From Halomonas sp. (GTDB taxonomy: Bacteria; Pseudomonadota; Gammaproteobacteria; Pseudomonadales; Halomonadaceae), in the NCBI GenBank assembly GCA_003560175.1, contig PWIZ01000311.1:1-5234 (forward strand): 5,234 bases of DNA. The letters run 5' to 3'. Position numbers and translations under genes: made by a program. Under the pieces are notes generated by a model. The model did not search any database. It had not been told where the DNA came from and saw only the letters and a list, made by a program, of their open reading frames with translations. Positions 1 through 5,234 of this stretch are shown in pieces; the stretch's first letter is position 1; each line of letters begins with the position of its first letter.

Positions 1-1614
1 CATCACCCCGTCGAGCAGAGCACCTCGGCCACCGCTGGCGGTCAGGCATCTGCCCATCCGTCGCCCCCCACCGGCATATTGCGCTGGCTGCTGACCACCA
101 ACCACAAGGAGATCGGCAGCCTCTATCTGATTTTCTCGTTGATCATGTTCTTCATCGGCGGGGTCTTTGCGCTGGTGGTGCGAGCCGAGCTGTTCCAGCC
201 GGGGCTGAGCCTGGTCAGACCCGAGTTCTTCAACCAGATGACCACCATGCATGGCCTGATCATGGTCTTTGCTGCGGTCATGCCGGCCTTTACCGGGCTG
301 GCCAACTGGATGATTCCGCTGCAGATAGGGGCGCCTGACATGGCCCTGCCGCGGCTCAACAACTTCAGCTTCTGGCTACTGCCGGTGGCCTTTATACTGC
401 TGCTGTCGACGCTGCTGATGCCGGGGGGCGGCCCCAACTTCGGCTGGACCTTCTACGCGCCGCTGTCGACCACCTATGCGCCGCCGTCCACCACCTTCTT
501 TATTCTCTCGCTACACATCGCCGGCATCAGCTCGATCCTCGGCGCCATCAATATTGTGGCCACCATCATCAACATGCGCGCGCCGGGCATGCGGCTGATG
601 GACATGCCGATGTTTGTGTGGACCTGGCTGATCACCTCCTTCCTGCTGATCGCGGTGATGCCGGTGCTGGCCGGGGTGATCACGATGATGTTGATGGATA
701 TCAACTTCGGTACCCACTTCTTCAACGCCGCCGGCGGGGGTGACCCGGTGCTGTTCCAGCACCTGTTCTGGTTCTTCGGACATCCCGAGGTCTACATCAT
801 GATCCTGCCGGCCTTTGGCATCGTCTCGGCGATTATACCGACCTTCGCCCGCAAGCGGCTGTTCGGCTATGCCTCCATGGTCTACGCCACGGGGTCCATT
901 GCCATCCTCTCCTTCCTGGTCTGGGCGCACCACATGTTCGTGGTGGGGCTGCCGCTGGCGGCCGAGCTGTTCTTCATGTACACCACCATGCTGATTGCCG
1001 TGCCCACCGGGGTGAAGGTGTTCAACTGGATCACCACCCTGTTCCGCGGCTCGATCAGCTTCGAGCCGCCGATGCTCTTCGCCCTGGCCTTCGTGGTGCT
1101 GTTCACCATTGGCGGCCTCTCGGGCGTGATGCTGGCCATCGCCCCGGCGGACTTCCAGTACCACGATACCTATTTCGTGGTGGCCCATTTCCACTATGTA
1201 CTGGTCCCGGGGTCTGTGTTTGCCATCATGGCCGGGGTCTACTATTGGCTTCCCAAGTGGACCGGTCACTATCCCAACGTCAAGCTGGCCCATTGGCATT
1301 TCTGGTTGTCGGTGGTGGGTGTCAATCTGACTTTCTTTCCCATGCACTTCGCGGGTCTGGCCGGAATGCCACGACGGATTCCCGACTATGCGCTGCAGTT
1401 TGCCGACTTCAATATGGTGTCGAGCCTGGGCGCCTTCATGTTCGGTGCCTCTCAGCTGGTCTTCGTGGCGGTGGTGATCCTCTGCGTGCGCGGCGGCGAG
1501 AAGGCCCCGGCCAAGGCCTGGGAGGGGGCCGAGGATCTCGAGTGGAGCGTGCCGAGCCCGGCCCCGCTGCACACCTTCGAGACGCCGCCAACATTTCAGC
1601 GCCAAGAGCATTAA
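1..1614 (+). CDS. ctaD: Cytochrome c oxidase subunit I (aa3-type, A1 family), 5' partial
   Basis: Catalytic subunit of the membrane-bound aa3 oxidase, which reduces O2 to water at the heme a3-CuB site and pumps protons. The frame is open from base 1. A TTG at 79 could be called as a start, but it falls directly against the conserved RWLLTTNHKEIG segment and 26 further in-frame codons precede it, so the true start is outside the window. Counting codons from base 1, visible key residues are: low-spin heme a ligands H84 and H398; heme a3 ligand H396; CuB ligands H261, H310, H311; the HPEVY motif with Glu263 and cross-linking Tyr265; D-channel D113 and N120; K-channel S276, T336, K339; the HD pair 388-389 near the Mg site; and Arg458-Arg459. 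The HPEVY glutamate places it in the A1 family. About twelve hydrophobic helices are present and the C-terminus is complete, with a TAA stop at 1612. The ctaC gene for subunit II would be expected upstream. Confidence 0.97.
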   Translation, partial: HHPVEQSTSATAGGQASAHPSPPTGILRWLLTTNHKEIGSLYLIFSLIMFFIGGVFALVVRAELFQPGLSLVRPEFFNQMTTMHGLIMVFAAVMPAFTGLANWMIPLQIGAPDMALPRLNNFSFWLLPVAFILLLSTLLMPGGGPNFGWTFYAPLSTTYAPPSTTFFILSLHIAGISSILGAINIVATIINMRAPGMRLMDMPMFVWTWLITSFLLIAVMPVLAGVITMMLMDINFGTHFFNAAGGGDPVLFQHLFWFFGHPEVYIMILPAFGIVSAIIPTFARKRLFGYASMVYATGSIAILSFLVWAHHMFVVGLPLAAELFFMYTTMLIAVPTGVKVFNWITTLFRGSISFEPPMLFALAFVVLFTIGGLSGVMLAIAPADFQYHDTYFVVAHFHYVLVPGSVFAIMAGVYYWLPKWTGHYPNVKLAHWHFWLSVVGVNLTFFPMHFAGLAGMPRRIPDYALQFADFNMVSSLGAFMFGASQLVFVAVVILCVRGGEKAPAKAWEGAEDLEWSVPSPAPLHTFETPPTFQRQEH

Positions 1615-1636
1615 GCAGAACCTGGCCCAGGGCCAC

Positions 1637-1647
1637 AGGAGGTGATC
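1637..1647 (+). promoter_or_regulatory. Extended Shine-Dalgarno site of ctaG
   Basis: AGGAGGTGATC lies just before the ctaG ATG at 1649. All 11 bases match the complement of the usual proteobacterial 16S rRNA 3' end (GATCACCTCCT). The core AGGAGG ends six bases before the start codon, which is ideal spacing. It fixes the ctaG start and suggests efficient independent initiation despite the short gap after ctaD. Confidence 0.85.
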
Positions 1648-1648
1648 C

Positions 1649-2248
1649 ATGACAGAGTCTGAACGCCGTTCTCCACCGGCCAATCCCGGCGTGCGCCGCA
1701 CCGTAGTGCGTTCGGTGGCCGCCTTGGTGGGCATGTTCGCCTTTGCCTTCGCCCTGGTGCCGCTGTATGACGTCTTCTGCCGCGTTACCGGGATCAACGG
1801 CAAGGTAGATACCACTGCCCAGGCCATTGTTCACGAGGAGGTAGATGCCTCGCGCTACGTCACGGTGCAGTTCATTACCCGCAACGGGGCGGGGCTGCCC
1901 TGGAACCTCGAGGTGGAGACACGCCAGGTTCGCGTTCACCCGGGGCAGAGCACCGAGGTGGGGTTCGCCTTCCATAACGCCAGCAGCGAGGGTACCTGGG
2001 GGCGGGCGGTGCCCAGCGTGTCGCCCTCCAACGCTTCGCGCCATCTGCGCAAGGTGAGCTGCTTCTGCTTCGAGGAGCAGCACCTGGCGGCGGGGGAGCG
2101 CCTGGAATTGCCGCTGGTATTCCAGTTGTCCCGGAACCTGCCACCCGAGGTCAATACCGTGACCCTGGTCTACACCCTGTATCCGGTCACCCGAGACGAG
2201 GCGCCGCTTCAGGTCAGGGCGACTGCCGGCAAAGGAGATGAGGCATGA
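1649..2248 (+). CDS. ctaG: Cytochrome c oxidase assembly protein CtaG/Cox11 (CuB copper chaperone)
   Basis: A 199-residue membrane-anchored copper chaperone that supplies CuB of subunit I. It has a short polar cytoplasmic N-terminus, one membrane helix at about residues 19-40, and a periplasmic immunoglobulin-like domain. Family signatures are clear: PLYDVFCRVTGINGK right after the helix (Cys44), a PSVSPSNASRHLRK stretch, and the copper-binding CFCF motif with Cys138 and Cys140. The length is typical of bacterial Cox11. The ATG at 1649 follows a near-perfect Shine-Dalgarno site, and 34 bases separate it from the ctaD stop. The stop overlaps the ctaE start (ATGA at 2245-2248), which suggests translational coupling of the chaperone and subunit III. 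All three expected cysteines are present, so copper transfer should be functional. Confidence 0.97.
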   Translation: MTESERRSPPANPGVRRTVVRSVAALVGMFAFAFALVPLYDVFCRVTGINGKVDTTAQAIVHEEVDASRYVTVQFITRNGAGLPWNLEVETRQVRVHPGQSTEVGFAFHNASSEGTWGRAVPSVSPSNASRHLRKVSCFCFEEQHLAAGERLELPLVFQLSRNLPPEVNTVTLVYTLYPVTRDEAPLQVRATAGKGDEA

Positions 2249-3105
2249 GTGGTGGCACCTACTACGTACCCGCAACCAGCAAGTGGCCGATACTCGCCTC
2301 CGTCTCACTGGGCGTAATGATGACCGGAATGGGCATGGTGCTGGTGCATGACCGGGGTACCCCGGTCATGGCGGTGGGCATTCTGGCGGTGCTGGTGGTG
2401 ATGGCGCTGTGGTTTCGCGACGTGGTCCTGGAATCCCGTCAGGGTCTCTATGACGCCCAGATGGATCGCTCTTTCCGGCAGGGAATGGCCTGGTTCATCT
2501 TCTCCGAGGTGATGTTTTTCGCGGCCTTCTTCGGGGCGCTGTTCTACATCCGCACCTTCGCCCTGCCATGGCTCGACGGGGAGGGAGCCAAGGGCGTTGC
2601 GGCGCTGCTGTGGCCCGATTTCACCGCCAGTTGGCCGCTGATGAGCCCACCCGACTCGGCCGTTGCCGGCCCGGCCCAGACCTTCAGTCCCTGGCAGCTG
2701 CCGCTGGTCAACACCCTGATTCTGGTGGCCTCGAGCATCACCCTGACGGTGGCACATGAGGGCCTCAAGGAGGGGCATCGTGATACCACTCGCAACTGGC
2801 TGTTCGCCACACTGCTGCTGGCGGTCACCTTCATCGTCATCCAGGGCGTGGAGTACTACGAGGCTTACACCTACTACGGCATTACCCTGGAGGCGGGTAT
2901 CTACGGAGCCACCTTCTTCCTGCTCACCGGCTTCCACGGCGCCCACGTGATCATCGGCGCCACTATTCTGGCTGTGATGCTGGTGCGCGTGCTGCGTGGC
3001 CATTTCTCGAGTGATAACCACTTCGGCTTCGAGGCCGCCTGCTGGTACTGGCACTTCGTGGACGTGGTGTGGATCGGTCTGTTCCTGTTCGTCTATGTCT
3101 TCTGA
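2245..3105 (+). CDS. ctaE: Cytochrome c oxidase subunit III
   Basis: A 286-residue seven-helix membrane subunit of the aa3 oxidase. In this family subunit III stabilises subunit I, helps sustain proton uptake through the D channel and binds lipid. Visible hallmarks are WFRDV (residues 56-60), the FIFSEVMFF segment with conserved Glu88, QGVEYYEA (200-207), the FFLLTGFHGAHVIIG stretch (224-238) and the C-terminal WYWHFVDVVWIGLF. A polar loop of about 45 residues (roughly 104-150) joins helices 3 and 4, as is usual for bacterial forms. The start is fixed by an AAAGGAG at 2231-2237, seven bases ahead of the ATG and inside the end of ctaG; the genes overlap by four bases. It is the last plus-strand gene before the convergent DUF2909 gene. 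Confidence 0.97.
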   Translation: MSGGTYYVPATSKWPILASVSLGVMMTGMGMVLVHDRGTPVMAVGILAVLVVMALWFRDVVLESRQGLYDAQMDRSFRQGMAWFIFSEVMFFAAFFGALFYIRTFALPWLDGEGAKGVAALLWPDFTASWPLMSPPDSAVAGPAQTFSPWQLPLVNTLILVASSITLTVAHEGLKEGHRDTTRNWLFATLLLAVTFIVIQGVEYYEAYTYYGITLEAGIYGATFFLLTGFHGAHVIIGATILAVMLVRVLRGHFSSDNHFGFEAACWYWHFVDVVWIGLFLFVYVF

Positions 3106-3135
3106 TTCATGTCGTTGGCTCATGCCAGCCGACCC

Positions 3136-3167
3136 GGGCGGTAGGCGGTTCAGCCGCCCAGGCCGCC
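3136..3167. other. Nested GGCGG/CCGCC hairpin between convergent genes (possible weak terminator)
   Basis: Two copies of GGCGG (3137-3141 and 3144-3148) face two copies of CCGCC (3154-3158 and 3163-3167). Pairing inner with inner and outer with outer gives two stacked five-pair stems with a TTCAG loop and a small internal loop. An alternative fold pairs GGGCGG 3136-3141 with CCGCCC 3154-3159. It sits 31 bases after the ctaE stop and covers the stop and last codons of the DUF2909 gene. Neither strand has a following U-tract, so it is not a canonical intrinsic terminator. Part of it encodes the Gly-rich tail of the DUF2909 protein, which may explain it. Confidence 0.3.
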
Positions 3168-3344
3168 AGCGTAGAAGCCGTAGAAGAGCAGGCCCAGCAG
3201 GGTGGCGGCAAGCGCAACGCGCACCTTGAGTGAGACCAGCAGCCGGCGCGAGTTGGCACCGTCGCGAATCAGGAAGCCGGCACCGGCGGCGAGGCTCGTC
3301 AGCATGGCCAGGAACACCAGCGCGATCAGGACCTTAAGCAGCAT
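3150..3344 (-). CDS. Twin-transmembrane protein, DUF2909 family
   Basis: A 64-residue inner-membrane protein of unknown function. It has two hydrophobic helices (about residues 3-26 and 41-61) joined by a short charged loop, FLIRDGANSRRLLVSLKVRV. This resembles the DUF2909 family I recall at the same place in Pseudomonas-type cox clusters (between subunit III and SURF1, opposite strand). The start is well supported by AAAGGAG (plus-strand 3351-3357) six bases before the ATG. It runs against all its neighbours: convergent with ctaE (44 bases apart) and divergent from SURF1, with start codons overlapping by two bases. The conserved location suggests a role linked to oxidase assembly or stability, but no catalytic or metal-binding residues are visible and no function should be assigned. 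I am confident it is a real gene and fairly confident of the family. Confidence 0.85.
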   Translation of the reverse strand: MLLKVLIALVFLAMLTSLAAGAGFLIRDGANSRRLLVSLKVRVALAATLLGLLFYGFYAGGLGG

Positions 3345-4092
3345 GGAACACTCCTTTGACGATTCATCCTCCCAGCATGCCCGTCGCGGCCCATGGCGGC
3401 AACGGTTGTGGTGGATGCTGTGGGCTCCCTTGGTGGTACTGGGACTCTTCCTTGGGCACTGGCAGTGGGATCGCGCCGCCGAAAAACGTGACTATCTGAC
3501 GGCTCTGGAGGCGGCGCCTCACCTGGAGGCACCGCGCCAGCTTCCGCCAGATGGCAGCCACCTGACCCTGAGTGGGCACTATTTGCCGGAGTTGACCCTG
3601 TTTCTCGACAACCGCGTTCTCGATGGACGTCACGGTGTGGCGCCACTGACTCCGCTGCGTACCGATGATGATCGTGTGTGGTTGGTGCAGCGGGGCTTCC
3701 TGGCCAGCGGCGCCGGCCGCGAGACCCCCGAGGTGGCAACCCCCGAGGGTCGCGTGACCCTGAAAGGCCGCTGGCAGGTGGCGGGCAAGGGAACGCCGCT
3801 GTTCGGCCCCAACCGCGAGGGTCAGCGCTTGCAGCGGATTCAGCTTGATGCCTGGGAGATGCCGTTTGCTCATGATGGCTGGCTGCATCTCGAGGAGGGC
3901 CCGGGTCGCCTGGTGCCCTGGTGGACACCCAGCGTGATGCCACCCAGCCGGCATCTGGGCTATGCCGTGCAGTGGTGGGGGCTGGCCCTGGCCGCCCTGA
4001 TGGTGATGGTGATCGGTGGTCGGCGCCTGGGGCGTGATCGGCGCTCGACCGGTTCAGAATCGCACCTAACGGACAAGCAGGAGAGCTTGTGA
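3343..4092 (+). CDS. surf1: SURF1-family cytochrome oxidase assembly protein
   Basis: A 249-residue inner-membrane protein that assists heme a insertion into subunit I; bacterial SURF1 homologues are reported to bind heme a. It has the family layout of two terminal membrane helices (about 24-40 and 207-227) flanking a large periplasmic domain. Visible signatures are LGHWQWDRAAEKR at the end of helix 1, LDNR with a following GVAPLTPL (88-105), VQRGFL (115-120) and the C-terminal HLGYAVQWWGLAL (204-216). The frame stays open upstream to 3202, but that part is antisense to the DUF2909 gene and lacks family features. The ATG at 3343 gives a normal length, although its Shine-Dalgarno is weak (AGGA at 3328-3331, 11 bases away). 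A later ATG at 3415 would cut into helix 1. Its stop overlaps the next gene's start by one base. Family call very sure, exact start moderately sure. Confidence 0.93.
   Translation: MEHSFDDSSSQHARRGPWRQRLWWMLWAPLVVLGLFLGHWQWDRAAEKRDYLTALEAAPHLEAPRQLPPDGSHLTLSGHYLPELTLFLDNRVLDGRHGVAPLTPLRTDDDRVWLVQRGFLASGAGRETPEVATPEGRVTLKGRWQVAGKGTPLFGPNREGQRLQRIQLDAWEMPFAHDGWLHLEEGPGRLVPWWTPSVMPPSRHLGYAVQWWGLALAALMVMVIGGRRLGRDRRSTGSESHLTDKQESL
3351..3357 (-). promoter_or_regulatory. Shine-Dalgarno site of the DUF2909 gene
   Basis: Read on the minus strand this is AAAGGAG, six bases ahead of the ATG that ends at plus position 3344. It is the main argument that the reverse-strand small ORF is translated. The site lies inside SURF1 codons 3-5 on the opposite strand. 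Confidence 0.8.
4079..4084 (+). promoter_or_regulatory. Shine-Dalgarno site selecting the ATG at 4092
   Basis: AGGAGA inside the last codons of SURF1. It lies eight bases before the ATG at 4092 but only four to five bases before the in-frame GTG at 4089, so the ATG is the better start. The result is a TGATG stop-start overlap typical of translational coupling. Confidence 0.7.
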
Positions 4093-4658
4093 TGAATCAG
4101 ACCTCCCGAGCACGCGCGTCACGCCTCAAGGTGCTGGCGGTACTGTCGCTCTTCGCGCTGCCACTACTGGTTTCCTGGGTCATGGTGACTTGGCGAGTCG
4201 GCATTCCCGAGCAGCGTACCGCCCATGGCAACCTGGCGCCTGACATCCCGGCGCTCGCGTCCTGGCCTGTGGATGGCGAGTATGCGCCGACGTTGGTGGG
4301 TGACTGGGTGCTGGCCTTCGACTGCGGTGCTCGCTGCGAGGCCCTGGCCGACCAGTGGTGGCGCCTGCACCGGGCGCTGGGTCGCGAGGCCCCTCGGGTC
4401 AGCCGCCTGCGTGTGGGGGGAGTGGCGGAGGCGCTGCCTGGCGAGACGGTGGTCCACTGGGCAGGTCGACCATCCTGGCACGCGGCCGACCATCTCTGGG
4501 TGCTGGATCCGCGAGGCATCCCGGTGCTCGCCTATGGGCCCGAGGTATCGCCCCGTGATGTGCTCGACGACGTGAATCGCCTGCTGCGCATGAATCCCGA
4601 GGTGCTGCGTCGGGACGAAGCCCGTCTGGCGGGGCGATCCAGTCAGGCAGGACAATAG
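4092..4658 (+). CDS. Single-pass membrane protein with compact Sco/thioredoxin-like domain, oxidase-cluster associated
   Basis: A 188-residue protein usually annotated only as hypothetical. Seen directly: a basic N-terminus, one membrane helix (about 12-34), a HGNLAPDIP stretch, then a periplasmic domain. WVLAFDCGARCEALADQW carries Cys78 and Cys82 as CxxxC after a hydrophobic strand, followed by a helix with W-RLHRALG. Near the end comes ADHLWVLDPRGIPVLAYG with His134, then a helix 153-166. This order matches Sco proteins, where CxxxC and a later DH histidine bind copper for CuA assembly. The spacing from the second Cys to His is 52 residues, much shorter than the roughly 87 in canonical Sco, and the usual CPDVCP context and DPERDT-like loop are missing. 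It may therefore be a degenerate Sco or a thiol redox partner. Its position between SURF1 and ctaA, in the same apparent transcription unit, supports a role in oxidase assembly. Real gene: very sure; Sco relationship: moderate. Confidence 0.85.
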   Translation: MNQTSRARASRLKVLAVLSLFALPLLVSWVMVTWRVGIPEQRTAHGNLAPDIPALASWPVDGEYAPTLVGDWVLAFDCGARCEALADQWWRLHRALGREAPRVSRLRVGGVAEALPGETVVHWAGRPSWHAADHLWVLDPRGIPVLAYGPEVSPRDVLDDVNRLLRMNPEVLRRDEARLAGRSSQAGQ

Positions 4659-4669
4659 AGGCGGCAGGG

Positions 4670-5234
4670 ATGACGGAAATGACCAATATAGAGTCTCGGC
4701 GCCGACTGCGGTGGCTCATGACCCTCAGCCTGGCGGGGGTGGCGTTCACCGTGGCGGTGATTCTGGTGGGGGTGTTCACGCGACTGGTGGATGCCGGCCT
4801 GGGCTGCCCGGACTGGCCGGGTTGCTATGGGCGATTGGTGGTACCGGACGAGTCTCGCGCCATGGCCCATACGCCGGACGCCCCGCTCGAGGCCTTTCAG
4901 GCCTGGGTCGAGATGGTGCACCGCTACGTGGCGTCGGCCCTGGGGCTGCTGGTGATCGCCCTGGTTGCGCTCGGAGCGCCGCTTCGTCGTCGCCCGGACT
5001 ATCCCTGGGGGGTGAGCCTCGCGCTGCTGGCGGTGATCCTGCTGCAGGGTGCCTTCGGCGCCTTCACCGTGACTCTCAAGCTGTGGCCCCAGGTGGTGAC
5101 TCTCCACCTGCTTGGCGGTCTGTCGGTGATGCTGCTCTTCCTGTGGCTGCATCTGAGACTGCTGCGCTTTTCCGGCGGGCGGCTGACGCTTGGTGGGGTG
5201 GCCCCCCCGCGGCGTCCGCTGACGGCGCTGTGGA
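4670..5234 (+). CDS. ctaA: Heme A synthase CtaA/COX15, 3' partial
   Basis: Membrane enzyme that oxidises the C8 methyl of heme O to the formyl group of heme A, the cofactor of subunit I. The first 188 codons are present, about half of the usual length, and the gene runs off the right edge. Visible: helix 1 (about 17-38), then GVFTRLVDAGLGCPDWPGCYG with Cys46 and Cys52 in the first periplasmic loop, EMVHR with His84, LQGAFGAFTVTLKLWPQVV (125-143) and TLHLLGG with His146. His84 and His146 correspond to the N-terminal heme-ligand pair of the four-helix half-bundle; the second pair lies beyond the window. The ATG at 4670 has GAGG (4658-4661) eight bases upstream. An in-frame ATG at 4679 with AGGGA upstream is a possible alternative that removes three residues. 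Only 11 bases separate it from the preceding stop, so it is very likely cotranscribed. Confidence 0.96.
   Translation, partial: MTEMTNIESRRRLRWLMTLSLAGVAFTVAVILVGVFTRLVDAGLGCPDWPGCYGRLVVPDESRAMAHTPDAPLEAFQAWVEMVHRYVASALGLLVIALVALGAPLRRRPDYPWGVSLALLAVILLQGAFGAFTVTLKLWPQVVTLHLLGGLSVMLLFLWLHLRLLRFSGGRLTLGGVAPPRRPLTALW

Noticed and set aside
79..81. TTG as the start of ctaD
   Set aside because: The reading frame is open to the left edge and this codon abuts the conserved subunit I core, leaving none of the N-terminal extension usual in these proteins; the real start is upstream of the window.
511..1827. Long minus-strand open frame (438 codons) opposite ctaD
   Set aside because: It lies opposite an unmistakable ctaD; its protein is rich in His, Gly, Arg and Gln with no membrane segments or recognisable motif, as expected from the complement of GC-rich membrane-protein codons.
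2305..3123. Long minus-strand open frame (272 codons) opposite ctaE
   Set aside because: Same low-complexity His/Gln/Gly composition, fully antisense to a conserved gene, and no family features; a by-product of codon bias.
3202..3342. N-terminal extension of SURF1 upstream of the ATG at 3343
   Set aside because: These codons are antisense to the DUF2909 gene, are Arg/Ser/Ala-rich, resemble no SURF1 feature, and would place an odd 47-residue leader before the first membrane helix.
3374..3402. Possible minus-strand sigma70 promoter for DUF2909 (TTGCCG, 17-base spacer, CATGCT)
   Set aside because: Only four of six and three of six consensus matches; in GC-rich sequence such a hit is expected by chance, although its position would suit the gene.
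4089..4091. GTG as the start of the Sco-like gene
   Set aside because: It is too close to the AGGAGA site (four to five bases), whereas the adjacent in-frame ATG at 4092 has better spacing and a preferred codon.
4643..5152. Minus-strand open frame opposite the start of ctaA
   Set aside because: Gln/His/Arg-rich with no motif, and it lies opposite a clear heme A synthase with its expected cysteine and histidine residues.

Overview
This window is a stretch of an aa3-type cytochrome c oxidase locus from a GC-rich gammaproteobacterium. The GC-rich, G/C-ending codon use and the gene order (ctaD, ctaG, ctaE, a small reverse-strand DUF2909 gene, SURF1, a small Sco-like membrane protein, ctaA) match what I remember of Pseudomonas and Halomonas-type genomes. 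A halomonad is my best guess, but that is recollection and no search was run. Nothing suggests a plasmid, phage or mobile element.

Layout: positions 1-1614 hold the catalytic subunit I (ctaD), which enters from the left edge without its start codon. A 34-base gap with a very strong ribosome binding site leads to ctaG/Cox11 (1649-2248), the CuB chaperone. It overlaps subunit III (ctaE, 2245-3105) by 4 bases. After ctaE comes a short convergent region with a nested GC hairpin, then a 64-residue twin-transmembrane protein of the DUF2909 family on the minus strand (3150-3344). Its start codon overlaps the start codon of the plus-strand SURF1 gene (3343-4092) on a single CATG. SURF1 overlaps by one base a single-pass membrane protein (4092-4658) with a degenerate Sco/thioredoxin-like pattern. 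Eleven bases later begins the heme A synthase gene ctaA/COX15 (4670 onward), which runs off the right edge.

How the genes work together: subunits I and III are structural parts of the terminal oxidase, and subunit II is presumably upstream of the window. CtaG delivers copper to CuB, SURF1 assists heme a insertion, and CtaA makes heme A from heme O. The Sco-like protein may act in copper or thiol handling for CuA, but this is inferred only from a CxxxC pair and a downstream histidine. The downstream neighbours would be expected to be heme O synthase (ctaB/cyoE) and a canonical Sco, which lie outside the window.

I see no strong evidence for a wholly new system. The items most worth a second look are the compact Sco-like protein, and the reverse-strand DUF2909 gene embedded in an otherwise co-directional assembly cluster with its start codon overlapping that of SURF1. 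There is no gene-free stretch longer than 300 bases.
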